In this document: positions 17,755 to 26,269 of the stretch, one piece after another | How the letters are laid out: every line of letters begins with the position of its first letter | Numbering within the stretch: position 1 is the stretch's first letter | Assembly (NCBI RefSeq): GCF_024138395.1 | Contig: NZ_JAMYDU010000013.1 | Location: forward strand, 1 to 64,000 | Origin: Pseudomonas mandelii | Lineage (GTDB): Bacteria > Pseudomonadota > Gammaproteobacteria > Pseudomonadales > Pseudomonadaceae | Direction of reading: 5' to 3' | Length of the DNA stretch: 64,000 nucleotides | Made by a program: the position numbers and the translations under genes | Notes under the pieces: model-generated | Database searches by the model: none | What the model saw: the letters and a program-made list of their open reading frames with translations, nothing else | What the model was told of the DNA's origin: nothing

Positions 17755-18642
17755 TCAGCGCAATGCGTTCAACAATCCCTGCAACTGACTGCGACCCGCT
17801 TCACCCAACGCAAACACCGGCAACCGCGGATCGCCCACTTCCAGCCCGGTCATGCGCAACCCGGCCTTGATGGTCGCCGGCAGACCACCCTTGAGGATGA
17901 AGTCCAGCAGCGGCAATTGGCGATAGAACAGTTCGCGAGCCTTACCCAGGTCGTTGGCCAATACGGCTTCGTACAAGTCGAGATTAAGCTGCGGGATCAG
18001 ATTCGGCGCCGCCGTGCACCAGCCTTTCGCGCCTGCCGCAAACGCTTCCAGCGCCAACGGATTGCAGCCGTTATAGAACGGCACCTGACCTTCACCCAGC
18101 AGTTGCAGTTTGTGCATGCGCTGAATATCGCCGGTGCTTTCCTTGACCATGGTGACGTTATCGACGGCGTTGAAAATCCGCAGGATCAGCTCCACCGACA
18201 GGTCGGTGCCGCTGGTGGCCGGGTTGTTGTAGAGCATGATCGGCACGCCGATGCTCTCGCCGATGGCGCGATAGTGGGCAAGGATTTCTGCCTCGCTGAG
18301 TTTCCAGTAGGACGCCGGCAGCACCATCACCACATCGGCGCCGTGAGCTTCAGCGAAACGCGCTCGGCGCACGGCTTTGGCGGTGGTCAGGTCGGACACG
18401 CTGACGATGGTCGGGACGCGTTTGGCGACATGCCGGATGCTGAATTCGCTGACCTGATCCCATTCCGCGTCGCTCAGGTAAGCGCCTTCGCCGGTGCTGC
18501 CCAATGGGGCGATGGCGTGGACGCCGCTGTCGATCAGGCGATCGATGGAACGCCCGAGCGCGTCCAGATCGATGCCTTCGCCATTAGCGGTGAAGGGGGT
18601 GATGGTGTAGCCGATGATGCCGTGAATGTTTGGGGTCGACAT
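17755..18642 (-). CDS. Dihydrodipicolinate synthase/N-acetylneuraminate lyase family aldolase
   Basis: A 295-residue TIM-barrel aldolase with the GSTGE carboxylate-binding loop (48-52), Y138 in MLYNNP and the Schiff-base lysine K167 in MVKEST. It splits or joins pyruvate with an aldehyde. It is unlikely to be the housekeeping DapA because it sits with a class II aldolase in what looks like a regulated catabolic unit. Start at 18642 follows AAGGAGAG. It is the second gene after the aldolase at 18672, 29 bp apart. Confidence 0.87.
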   Translation of the reverse strand: MSTPNIHGIIGYTITPFTANGEGIDLDALGRSIDRLIDSGVHAIAPLGSTGEGAYLSDAEWDQVSEFSIRHVAKRVPTIVSVSDLTTAKAVRRARFAEAHGADVVMVLPASYWKLSEAEILAHYRAIGESIGVPIMLYNNPATSGTDLSVELILRIFNAVDNVTMVKESTGDIQRMHKLQLLGEGQVPFYNGCNPLALEAFAAGAKGWCTAAPNLIPQLNLDLYEAVLANDLGKARELFYRQLPLLDFILKGGLPATIKAGLRMTGLEVGDPRLPVFALGEAGRSQLQGLLNALR

Positions 18643-18671
18643 GGTGTCTCTCCTTTGAAGAATGAGTGGGG

Positions 18672-19454
18672 TCAGTTCAGGCAATCGGCGTGTTGACGCA
18701 GGTTCTGCCGAGCGTAGTAGTTGAACGCGGCGACGTGACGCTTGGGTTTTGAAATCCAGTCATGGGCTTCGCGGCCAAGCTGGGGAAGAATCGGTTTGAT
18801 CACCCCCGCGGCCATGGCCAGCAACTGCAACTTCGCCGCACGTTCGATCAGTTGCGCAATGACACAGGCTTCTTCAATGGTCGCGCCGGTGGACAGCTGA
18901 CCATGGTGGGAAAGCAGAATCGCCCGCTTGTCGCCCAAGGCCCCGGCAATCAGTTCACCTTCTTCATTGCCCACCGGTACACCCGGCCAGTCTTCGAGAA
19001 ACGCACAGTCGTCGTAGAGCGGGCAGAGGTCCATGTGGGAAACCTGCAGCGGCACTTCGAGCATCGACAGCGCCGCGATATGGGTTGGGTGCGTGTGAAT
19101 GATGCAGTTCACGTCTGGCCGGGCGCGGTACACCCAGCTGTGGAAACGATTGGCCGGGTTGGGCATGCCATGGCCTTCAAGCACTTCCAGGTCTTCGTTG
19201 ACCAGCAGCAGATTGCCTGCCGTGATCTCGTCGAAACCCAGGCCCAGTTGCTGAGTGTAATAGGTGCCCGGCTGCGGGCCGCGAGCGGTGATTTGCCCGG
19301 CCAGACCTGAATCGTGGCCGTTTTCGAACAGAATGCGGGAGGTCAGGGCCAGCTTTTGCCGGTCGGTCCACGTATTATCCGCCAGGGTGTTTTGCATCTG
19401 CGTCAGCGCTTGCTTGACCAGTTGCTCTTTGGGTAGTGCTAATGTCTTGGCCAT
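18672..19454 (-). CDS. Class II aldolase/adducin family protein
   Basis: A 260-residue protein with the metal-binding H120-T-H122 in IIHTHPTHIAAL and a later LLSHHGQL (H183/H184), the zinc sites of the fuculose-1-phosphate aldolase/adducin fold. Start at 19454 follows AAGGAC; the frame is open upstream but that stretch covers the operator region. First gene of a two-gene unit with the DapA-like aldolase. Substrate unknown; a sugar acid or hydroxy acid is plausible. Confidence 0.87.
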   Translation of the reverse strand: MAKTLALPKEQLVKQALTQMQNTLADNTWTDRQKLALTSRILFENGHDSGLAGQITARGPQPGTYYTQQLGLGFDEITAGNLLLVNEDLEVLEGHGMPNPANRFHSWVYRARPDVNCIIHTHPTHIAALSMLEVPLQVSHMDLCPLYDDCAFLEDWPGVPVGNEEGELIAGALGDKRAILLSHHGQLSTGATIEEACVIAQLIERAAKLQLLAMAAGVIKPILPQLGREAHDWISKPKRHVAAFNYYARQNLRQHADCLN

Positions 19455-19499
19455 GTTCGGTGTCCTTCTGTGGATCATGCAAATGACACCAAAGAGGCT

Positions 19500-19516
19500 A
19501 TATGACACATTGTGTC
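19500..19516. promoter_or_regulatory. Palindromic operator, candidate site for the XRE-cupin regulator
   Basis: ATGACACATTGTGTCAT is a 17-bp palindrome, imperfect only at its centre, placed between the divergent class II aldolase and XRE-cupin genes. A half-site ATGACACC lies at 19483-19490. The position, 45 bp before both coding starts, is ideal for one regulator controlling both directions. Confidence 0.65.
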
Positions 19517-19563
19517 ATTGGCAAGAACAAATCGTTGCCTCCTTGATGGATTAATCGCTCTAC

Positions 19564-20106
19564 ATGTCTATCCGTTTGAAATTACTGAGAAAAAAACTTG
19601 GCGTGACGCTGGAGGCCCTGGCCGAAAAATCCGGCATGACCAAGAGCTACCTGTCGAAAGTCGAGCGCGGGTTGAATACCCCGTCGATTGCTGCTGCCCT
19701 GAAACTGGCCAAGGCGCTGAACGTGAAGGTCGAGGAGTTGTTCTCCGAAGACAACGTCAGCCTCGACAGCTACAGCCTGGTGCGCAGCGACGAACGCCAG
19801 TCCCTGGCCGCCAACGACCACAGCCCGGGTTATGCGGTGCTGGCCCATCAGGTCAGTGAACGCAGCCTGTTGCCGTTCATCATCTACCCGCCGGCAGAGT
19901 TCACCGACAAAACCTTCAAGGAACATCTGGGGGAAGAGTTTTTGTTCGTCCACGAGGGGCAGGTGGAAGTGGACTTCATGAACGAGCGCGTGCTGCTCAA
20001 TCGGGGGGATGCGCTGCACTTCAATGCGCAGAAACCGCATCGCATCAGGTCAGTGGGTGAGGTGCAGGCGCAGTTGCTGGTGGTGGTGCATAGCAGCGAG
20101 GAATGA
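19564..20106 (+). CDS. XRE family transcriptional regulator with C-terminal cupin
   Basis: A 180-residue regulator: HTH at residues 1-60 (LEALAEKSGMTKSYLSKVERG is the helix-turn-helix core) and a cupin sensor at about 105-176 (GEEFLFVHEGQVEV, then GDALHFNAQKPHRI). Such proteins repress or activate catabolic genes in response to a small metabolite bound by the cupin. Divergent from the aldolase pair and probably bound at 19500-19516. Confidence 0.88.
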   Translation: MSIRLKLLRKKLGVTLEALAEKSGMTKSYLSKVERGLNTPSIAAALKLAKALNVKVEELFSEDNVSLDSYSLVRSDERQSLAANDHSPGYAVLAHQVSERSLLPFIIYPPAEFTDKTFKEHLGEEFLFVHEGQVEVDFMNERVLLNRGDALHFNAQKPHRIRSVGEVQAQLLVVVHSSEE

Positions 20107-20116
20107 GGTGTCTCTA

Positions 20117-20183
20117 AAAGATCGCAGCCTTCGGCAGCTCCCACACCGATCTATGTAGGAGCTGCCGAAGGCTGCGATCTTTT
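20117..20183. repeat. Inverted repeat, possible bidirectional terminator
   Basis: AAAAGATCGCAGCCTTCGGC and GCCGAAGGCTGCGATCTTTT are exact inverses separated by about 25 bases, with AGCTCC/GGAGCT extending the stem. It sits between convergent genes and ends in T runs on both strands. Confidence 0.85.
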
Positions 20184-20192
20184 GATCTTGAC

Positions 20193-21212
20193 CTAAACCT
20201 CGACCGGTACGGTCAGCTTCGGGTTGCCAAGCGCATGGGTCTTCGAATCAAAAAACCGCAGCTCCACACCCGTCCCCTCGAACACCTTCGTGTAGTGCCG
20301 CTTCTGATGCTGGATGAATGCCTTGCTGCGCGGGTAAATCGAGATCGCCGCAGTCTTCGGCTTCGCCTGGCGCAATGCATGAATGATGTGACTGTCCTGG
20401 TCGCCAAGGGCATGCCCGAAGATGCACAGCCCGTCGCCATGGCTCAGCAACTGGTCGTAGCAGAACGACAGGTAATCCGAGCTGCGAATAGTCTTGAGCT
20501 TGTCCTGGGTCGGACCTTCGGTGACGAACAGCGGCACGTCGTCGAGGGTCTTGATCGTATTGTTAATGGCGAAACTGCCCAGTAACGTACCCTCGGTCGA
20601 TATCAGTTTACGCGCCGTGCCGTCCTGATTGCGCACCAGATGCAGGCCGCCGTGCAGGTACAGCAGCCGGGTTTTGTCGGTCGCGGTGAGGCTCAAATCA
20701 AAGCGCGGCTCGGTGCCCTGAAACAGATCGGTAATGGCGTCAGGCTGGTGCTGGACCGCCCAGTAGTTGAGCAAATCGTAATTGGTGGTGAACACCGTTC
20801 GATAGCTGCCCAGTTCCTGATTGATCGTCGCCAGCGTCGAGGGCACCACCAATCGCCAAGGGATATGCACCGCATGCACGGTGTTGATCAGCGCTTCCTT
20901 GATCGCGTAATAGCGGTTGCGCGGCGCCGCAGAGCTGACGGCCAACGCCTTGTTGACGCGGCTGGTGGTTTTCAGCGCCCCAAGTACTTGTTCGAAACTA
21001 CGCGTCTGCATCGCGTCGAACACGCTCAGTTCGGATTGGCTCAGAGGCTTTTCTTCGACGGTGCGGGCATTTTCGAACAGCGAGTCATAGCCGAAGTCGT
21101 CCCACACCGCACGACTGGCGCCGTTACCCACCAGCAGGCCGCCGAATGAGGCGGTGGTGCGCAAGGCGTTCCAGTCTTCAAGTTGGGCATCGACATCCTG
21201 GAAATCGGTCAT
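20193..21212 (-). CDS. DUF4917 family protein with SIR2-like motifs
   Basis: A 339-residue protein. Motifs in order: LLVGNGASRAVW near the N-terminus, VFTTNYDLLNYWA in the middle, LLYLHGGLHL, and LCIFGHALGDQDSHII near the end. These match the SIR2-like NAD-binding pattern (GNGAS, TNYD, LHG, GxxLxDxH) found in DUF4917. SIR2-like domains occur in NAD-depleting phage defence proteins as well as in housekeeping enzymes; here there is no visible effector partner. An ATG at 21212 is preferred to a TTG three codons earlier. Confidence 0.7.
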   Translation of the reverse strand: MTDFQDVDAQLEDWNALRTTASFGGLLVGNGASRAVWDDFGYDSLFENARTVEEKPLSQSELSVFDAMQTRSFEQVLGALKTTSRVNKALAVSSAAPRNRYYAIKEALINTVHAVHIPWRLVVPSTLATINQELGSYRTVFTTNYDLLNYWAVQHQPDAITDLFQGTEPRFDLSLTATDKTRLLYLHGGLHLVRNQDGTARKLISTEGTLLGSFAINNTIKTLDDVPLFVTEGPTQDKLKTIRSSDYLSFCYDQLLSHGDGLCIFGHALGDQDSHIIHALRQAKPKTAAISIYPRSKAFIQHQKRHYTKVFEGTGVELRFFDSKTHALGNPKLTVPVEV

Positions 21213-21368
21213 TGCGATCAAAGTCTCAAAGCAAAAGGTCTGATGGACGGCGACTTTATCACGACCCGGACTTGAGCCAGATCAAGTTACCGCACGACTG
21301 ATGGGTCGATCCTGTGCCCACCCGCCAAATCGGCGCTGCCGATTCGGCTTCAGCCAGGAGACTCTCGC

Positions 21369-22517
21369 ATGAGCAGTACGTTTTTCATCCCCGCTGTGAA
21401 CATCATGGGCACCGGTTGCCTCGACGAAGCCATGGATGCCATCCGCAAGTATGGTTTTCGCAACGCGCTGATCGTCACCGACACCGGGCTGGCCAAGGCT
21501 GGCGTGGCGACGATGATTGCCGAAAAACTGGCGATCCAGGACATCGACTCGGTGATCTTCGACGGCGCCAAGCCGAATCCGAGCATTGCCAACGTCGAGC
21601 TTGGCCTGGGTCTGCTCAAGGAAAGTCGCTGTGATTTCGTGGTGTCTCTGGGCGGCGGTTCGCCTCACGACTGCGCCAAGGGCATCGCCTTGTGCGCCAC
21701 AAACGGTGGGACGATTCGTGACTACGAAGGTGTCGACCAGTCGACCAAACCGCAGCTGCCGCTAATCGCCATCAACACCACCGCCGGCACTGCCAGCGAG
21801 ATGACCCGTTTTTGCATCATCACCGACGAATCCCGTCACGTGAAAATGGCCATCGTCGATCGCAACGTCACGCCGCTGCTGTCAGTCAACGATCCGACGC
21901 TGATGGTCGCCATGCCCATGGGCCTGACTGCCGCCACTGGCATGGACGCACTGACCCACGCCATCGAAGCCTACGTCTCCACGGCGGCCAACCCGATTAC
22001 CGATGCCTGTGCGCTGAAAGCCATCACCTTGATCAGCAATAACCTGCGCCTGGCCGTACGCGACGGCAGTGACATGATCGCGCGGGAAAACATGGCTTAC
22101 GCGCAGTTCCTCGCCGGTATGGCATTCAACAATGCGTCCTTGGGTTATGTCCATGCCATGGCTCATCAATTGGGCGGGTTCTACGACTTGCCCCATGGCG
22201 TGTGCAACGCGGTGCTGCTGCCTCATGTGCAAAGTTTCAACGCGCTGGTCTGTGCTGACCGCCTGACCGATGTTGCCCGTGCAATGGGCGCCGACATTCA
22301 CGGGTTTAGCCCCGAGGAGGGCGCGCAGGCAGCGATCGCGGCTATTCGCACCTTGGCCAGGGACGTGGAAATTCCCGCCGGTTTACGCGAGCTCGGTGCC
22401 AGGCTCAACGACATCCCGGTGCTTGCCAGCAATGCCCTGAAAGATGCCTGTGGACTGACCAATCCACGCGCGGCGGATCAGCGGCAGATCGAGGAGATTT
22501 TCCGCAACGCGTTTTAA
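21369..22517 (+). CDS. yiaY: Iron-containing alcohol dehydrogenase
   Basis: A 382-residue group III dehydrogenase. The nucleotide-binding loop is GGGS at 95-98 and metal ligands are D193, H197, H262 and H276 (GMDALTHAIEAY and HAMAHQLGGFYDLPHG). It oxidises or reduces a short alcohol/aldehyde with NAD. Close to E. coli YiaY/FucO type. CAGGAG precedes the ATG. It could act with the nearby aldolases on an aldehyde product, but a separate gene lies between. Confidence 0.88.
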   Translation: MSSTFFIPAVNIMGTGCLDEAMDAIRKYGFRNALIVTDTGLAKAGVATMIAEKLAIQDIDSVIFDGAKPNPSIANVELGLGLLKESRCDFVVSLGGGSPHDCAKGIALCATNGGTIRDYEGVDQSTKPQLPLIAINTTAGTASEMTRFCIITDESRHVKMAIVDRNVTPLLSVNDPTLMVAMPMGLTAATGMDALTHAIEAYVSTAANPITDACALKAITLISNNLRLAVRDGSDMIARENMAYAQFLAGMAFNNASLGYVHAMAHQLGGFYDLPHGVCNAVLLPHVQSFNALVCADRLTDVARAMGADIHGFSPEEGAQAAIAAIRTLARDVEIPAGLRELGARLNDIPVLASNALKDACGLTNPRAADQRQIEEIFRNAF

Positions 22518-22579
22518 CCAGGGCACGGTTCGGACGCAAAGAACGCTACGCTGCGATCTCGTCCGAGCCGACAGGACGC

Positions 22580-22684
22580 CATCGCGAGCAGGCTCGCTTG
22601 TATGTTTAGACTTGAAGGGGTGGGCGTCGGACACAAATCCTGTGCCCGACGCATTCAATGTGTTGAGCGAGCCTGCTCGCGATG
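22580..22684. repeat. REP doublet with inner hairpin
   Basis: CATCGCGAGCAGGCTCGCT at the left mirrors AGCGAGCCTGCTCGCGATG at the right; the inner GCGTCGG(A)CACA / TGTGCCCGACGC also pairs. Confidence 0.85.
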
Positions 22685-22779
22685 ACTGGCTTACAGCCAA
22701 CAAAAAACCTGCGGCTATACGCTCAAGGACGTTTAAGTTGTACGCTCCGCTCGGAACCAGCCTCAAGGTTACTAAACCC

Positions 22780-23196
22780 ATGCTAACCGGCCTCAACCAT
22801 CTGACCCTCGCCGTCACCGACCTGAACCGCAGCGTGGCGTTCTATCGGGATCTGCTGCAACTTCAGCTCGAAGCCACGTGGGACACCGGCGCCTATCTTT
22901 CGCTACCCGGTCTGTGGTTGTGTCTTTCTCTCGATCCGCTGCGCGAATCCGCGCCCGCTGCTGACTATATCCATTACGCCTTCAGCATCGATTCTGCGGA
23001 CTTTCCGTTGTTCGTCGAACGCCTGCGATCGACCAACGTGCGGGAATGGCGGGATAACCGCAGCGAAGGCGCGTCGTTCTATTTTCTCGACCCGGACGGG
23101 CACAAGCTTGAGGCGCATGTCGGGGATCTGGCGTCGCGGCTGACGGCTTGCCGGCAACGGCCGTATGCGGGGATGAAGTTCTTCGACGATCGTTAA
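22780..23196 (+). CDS. fosA: Fosfomycin resistance glutathione transferase
   Basis: A 138-residue metalloenzyme of the vicinal oxygen chelate fold that opens fosfomycin by adding glutathione. Metal ligands H7, H65 and E111 are present (GLNHLT, DYIHYAF, GHKLEAHVG), as are T9 and the RSEGASFYFLDPDG loop that binds potassium and the substrate. The sequence is very close to chromosomal Pseudomonas FosA. Start at 22780 follows AAGG; the frame is open upstream through a REP and is not coding there. Confidence 0.95.
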   Translation: MLTGLNHLTLAVTDLNRSVAFYRDLLQLQLEATWDTGAYLSLPGLWLCLSLDPLRESAPAADYIHYAFSIDSADFPLFVERLRSTNVREWRDNRSEGASFYFLDPDGHKLEAHVGDLASRLTACRQRPYAGMKFFDDR

Positions 23197-23260
23197 GTCG
23201 ATGCTCGGGGTCCTGAGATAGACTTGCGTCCATTCATCCGGCGTTTCAACAGGAATTCCC

Positions 23261-23899
23261 ATGACTCCATCGCTGCTAATGGCCGTTCTCGCCTCGGGCT
23301 TCATTTATGGCATCACGCCGGGGCCCGGCGTTCTGGCGGTGTTCGGCATCGGCGCGGCGCGCGGGCGGCGGGCCGGAGCGGGGTTTCTGTGCGGGCATTT
23401 GCTGGGCGACGTGGTCTGGTGCAGCACCGCGCTGATCGCGATTGTCGGTGCGCGTGAAATCGGCAGCACCGCGTTCGATGTGCTGGGCGTGCTCAGTGGG
23501 CTCTACCTGTTCTGGCTGGGCCTTCGCGCGGTCCGGGCTCGCCGCGGCAATGCCGATGCACCTCAGGGGCCGGCGCGGCAGCCGTTCTGGCACGGCATCA
23601 TGTTCGGTCTGACCAACCCCAAGGCTTATCCGGTGGCAGTGGCGACCTTTACTGCGCTGCTGTCCAGCCGTGCAGAATTGCTGCATTGGTCGATGCTGCC
23701 ATGGTTGATCGTCTTGAGCTTCGTTGGTGGCCTTATGGCCTACGCTATCCTCATAGGCATCGTCGGTGCGCGTCAGGTGCGCACGCTGTATCAGCGTCAT
23801 GAACTGGCGATCACCCGGTTGTGCGGGGTAATGTTCATCGGTTTTGCCATCAATGCCCTGGTGCATGCGCTGCCGGGGCTGGTGACGAACAAAGCTTGA
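23261..23899 (+). CDS. LysE/RhtB family exporter
   Basis: A 212-residue inner-membrane protein with about six helices. The N-terminal SGFIYGITPGPGVLAV and FGLTNPKAY segments are diagnostic of the LysE/RhtB amino-acid exporter family. AGGA lies 6 bases before the ATG. Exported substrate unknown. Confidence 0.88.
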   Translation: MTPSLLMAVLASGFIYGITPGPGVLAVFGIGAARGRRAGAGFLCGHLLGDVVWCSTALIAIVGAREIGSTAFDVLGVLSGLYLFWLGLRAVRARRGNADAPQGPARQPFWHGIMFGLTNPKAYPVAVATFTALLSSRAELLHWSMLPWLIVLSFVGGLMAYAILIGIVGARQVRTLYQRHELAITRLCGVMFIGFAINALVHALPGLVTNKA

Positions 23900-24001
23900 G
23901 GCTGATCGCAGGGACGCGTCAGCTGCACAGTCAGCGCTCGGGCGTATGACCGGTCAGGGAGGTTGTTCAATGTTGCATTGTCCGGACACGCTCTCGGCAT
24001 C

Positions 24002-25351
24002 ATGGAAAGCAGAAACTCCGAACCACTGGCGAGCTACATCGACCTCTTGCTGGACGCCGTCTGTGCGGTGGACAAACAAGGTCGCTTCGTATTTGTCAGC
24101 GCGGCCTGCGAGCGCATTTTTGGTTATACCCCCGACGAGTTGATCGGCCAGCCGATGATCGACCTGGTGCATCCCGCCGACCGACAGCGCACTCTCGACG
24201 CCGCGCGGGAGATCATGGGCGGCGAGCCCAAGCTGAATTTCGAAAATCGTTACCTGCGCAAGGACGGTCGGGTGGCGCACATTCTCTGGTCGGCGCGCTG
24301 GTCCGAGGTCGACCAATTGCGTATCGCCGTGGCTCATGACATTACCGAGCGCAAACAGGCCGAGTCCCGGCAAGCGGCGTTGTATGCCATCTCCGAAGCG
24401 GCCCATGCGACGGAAGATTTGCTGGCGCTGTTCAAACGCATCCATTCGATCATCGGCGAATGGCTTCCGGCATTGAATTTCTCCGTGGCGCTGTATGACG
24501 AGCACTGCGCGCAGTTGAATTTTCCCTATCACGTCGACGACCGTGAACCGCAACCCGAGGAGCCCGGAACGGTGACCGGGCGTCTTTGCGGTGAAGTGAT
24601 TCGCAGCGGTTTGCCGATCCTGCTGACCCCGGATCAGGACAATCCACCGGCTGGGTTTGCGGCGCTGGTCGCGGGGCAGGATTCGCCCTGCTGGCTGGGT
24701 GTGCCATTGAGTTCGAAGAACGGCACCATTGGCGCGTTGATCGTTAAAAGCGTACCGGGCGGCGAGCGTTATACCGAGCAAGACAAGGAACTGCTGCAGT
24801 ATGTTTGCGATCAGGTCGCGACCGCTATCGAGCGCAAGCAATTGCATGCCCGGCTCCAGCGCATGGCCCAATACGACCAACTAACTCAGCTGCCCAATCG
24901 CGAGTTGTTGCGCGAACGCCTCAAAGCCTCGCTGGCATTGGCCCGAGTAGATTCCGGTCGAATGGCATTGCTCTACGTCGACCTCGACCGCTTCAAGCAA
25001 GTCAACGACACCCACGGGCATGCGGTCGGCGACATGCTGTTGCAGGCAGTCGCCAATCGGCTCAAGGGCTGCGTGCGTGAAACCGACACCGTGGCGCGCA
25101 TCGGCGGTGATGAATTTGTCGTGTTGTTGCACAGCATTCACGCCGCGGAGGATGCCGAGAGTGTGGCGGGAAAAATCCGCCAGGTGCTGGTTCAGCCCCT
25201 GCGCCTGGACGGGCATAACCTGAACATTCAGCCGAGCATTGGCGTTGCGCGCTACCCCGAACATGGGACTGAAGAAAACCAGCTGTTCAGGCATGCCGAT
25301 GAGGCGATGTACAGCGCCAAGCGTCAGCAGCACCTGCGTCTCGGGGCCTGA
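24002..25351 (+). CDS. Diguanylate cyclase with PAS and GAF sensors
   Basis: A 449-residue signalling protein: PAS domain (about 10-118), GAF domain (about 135-280) and GGDEF domain (about 290-445). The catalytic GGDEF is intact at 368-372 and an RXXD inhibitory site is present at R359-D362, so it should make cyclic di-GMP under product feedback. No membrane segment, so a cytosolic sensor. The binding site before 24002 is weak; a strong AGGGAGG at 23957-23963 instead precedes an out-of-frame ATG at 23970, noted in the findings. Confidence 0.87.
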   Translation: MESRNSEPLASYIDLLLDAVCAVDKQGRFVFVSAACERIFGYTPDELIGQPMIDLVHPADRQRTLDAAREIMGGEPKLNFENRYLRKDGRVAHILWSARWSEVDQLRIAVAHDITERKQAESRQAALYAISEAAHATEDLLALFKRIHSIIGEWLPALNFSVALYDEHCAQLNFPYHVDDREPQPEEPGTVTGRLCGEVIRSGLPILLTPDQDNPPAGFAALVAGQDSPCWLGVPLSSKNGTIGALIVKSVPGGERYTEQDKELLQYVCDQVATAIERKQLHARLQRMAQYDQLTQLPNRELLRERLKASLALARVDSGRMALLYVDLDRFKQVNDTHGHAVGDMLLQAVANRLKGCVRETDTVARIGGDEFVVLLHSIHAAEDAESVAGKIRQVLVQPLRLDGHNLNIQPSIGVARYPEHGTEENQLFRHADEAMYSAKRQQHLRLGA

Positions 25352-25467
25352 AAGCCCGTCACCGTTCGTCGCAGCGTTGCCAGTTTTTCTAAACCTTTTT
25401 GGCGATGGAAATTCATATTCTATGCGGGCGGCTGCTCGCAGCAATCATCACCAAGAGGATGAGAACC

Positions 25468-25623
25468 ATGCCTACTTCAAAAAATCCAAGTCCGGGTAGT
25501 TCCCACGATCGAACGAAGGCGTCTGAATCCGGTCGCAAAGGTGGGAAAACCACCACGACGACCGTTGATAAAGACTCCGCGAAAGGCGGCATGGGCCGCA
25601 AAGGTGGTCAGAAATCCCGGTAA
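25468..25623 (+). CDS. Small KGG-repeat stress-type protein
   Basis: A 51-residue, highly charged protein with two GRKGG units (22-26 and 43-47) and a threonine run between, resembling KGG/stress-induced proteins. AGAGGATGAGAACC gives a good ribosome binding site. Followed by a terminator hairpin at 25648-25667 before the DUF4142 gene. Confidence 0.75.
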   Translation: MPTSKNPSPGSSHDRTKASESGRKGGKTTTTTVDKDSAKGGMGRKGGQKSR

Positions 25624-25647
25624 TAGTGAAGGTGGTTTTATTAAAAG

Positions 25648-25667
25648 ACGGGGGCGAAAGCCCCCGT
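25648..25667 (+). terminator. Rho-independent terminator
   Basis: ACGGGGGC GAAA GCCCCCGT forms a perfect 8-bp stem with a GAAA tetraloop, followed by TGGAATTTT. It ends the KGG transcript. Confidence 0.85.
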
Positions 25668-25696
25668 TGGAATTTTCAAAGAAGGAGGGCGCGACC

Positions 25697-26200
25697 ATGA
25701 GCCGGATGGCCACCCGTTTACGCAATGTCAGTTTTGTCACGTTACTGGGTCTGTTTGCCAGCAGTGCCTTTGCCCAGTCAGTTGCCGAATTCATCAACGA
25801 AGCGTCGGCCAAAGGCATGGCCGACATCGAAGCCAGTCGCCTGGCGCACCAGAAAACCGAGTCCCAACAGGTCAAGGATTACACCATCGTGGTGATCAAC
25901 GACCTGACCACCGCCAACCAGCATCTGGCGAAAATTGCCAAGGAACTTGATTTACCGGTTGCGCCACGCGAAGAGGTGATGGACAAGGCCAAGACATTGA
26001 TCCCGGAGGTAAAGGACGACGCGTCCTTCGATCAGGCATACGCCGCCAACCAGGTGAAAACCACACAAGAATCAATCGAGCAGCTTCAGCAACAAGCGCA
26101 GACCACGGACGTGCCGCAAATCAAAGCTTTCGCCGAAGAAACCTTGCCCAAATTGCAAAACCACCTGCAAATGGCCAGAGAGCTGCAAGCCAGTCGTTAG
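25697..26200 (+). CDS. DUF4142 periplasmic protein
   Basis: A 167-residue protein with a signal peptide cleaved after SSAFA (about residue 26), then a four-helix-bundle DUF4142 domain (EFINEASAKGMADIEASRLA, later SFDQAYAANQV and TLPKLQNHLQMA). The start at 25697 is fixed by AAGGAGG 9 bases upstream. Family members are common in stress-induced gene sets, some with ferritin-like topology; function unknown. Confidence 0.88.
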   Translation: MSRMATRLRNVSFVTLLGLFASSAFAQSVAEFINEASAKGMADIEASRLAHQKTESQQVKDYTIVVINDLTTANQHLAKIAKELDLPVAPREEVMDKAKTLIPEVKDDASFDQAYAANQVKTTQESIEQLQQQAQTTDVPQIKAFAEETLPKLQNHLQMARELQASR

Positions 26201-26222
26201 CACCCATCGTTAGCATCAATGG

Positions 26223-26249
26223 CGCGGGTGACGTCGCCGGTCACCCGCG
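26223..26249. terminator. Hairpin between convergent genes
   Basis: CGCGGGTGAC and GTCACCCGCG form a perfect 10-bp stem around a 7-nt loop. No U tract, so termination is only probable. Confidence 0.5.
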
Positions 26250-26269
26250 GGGCAGGGATCAACATTTAT

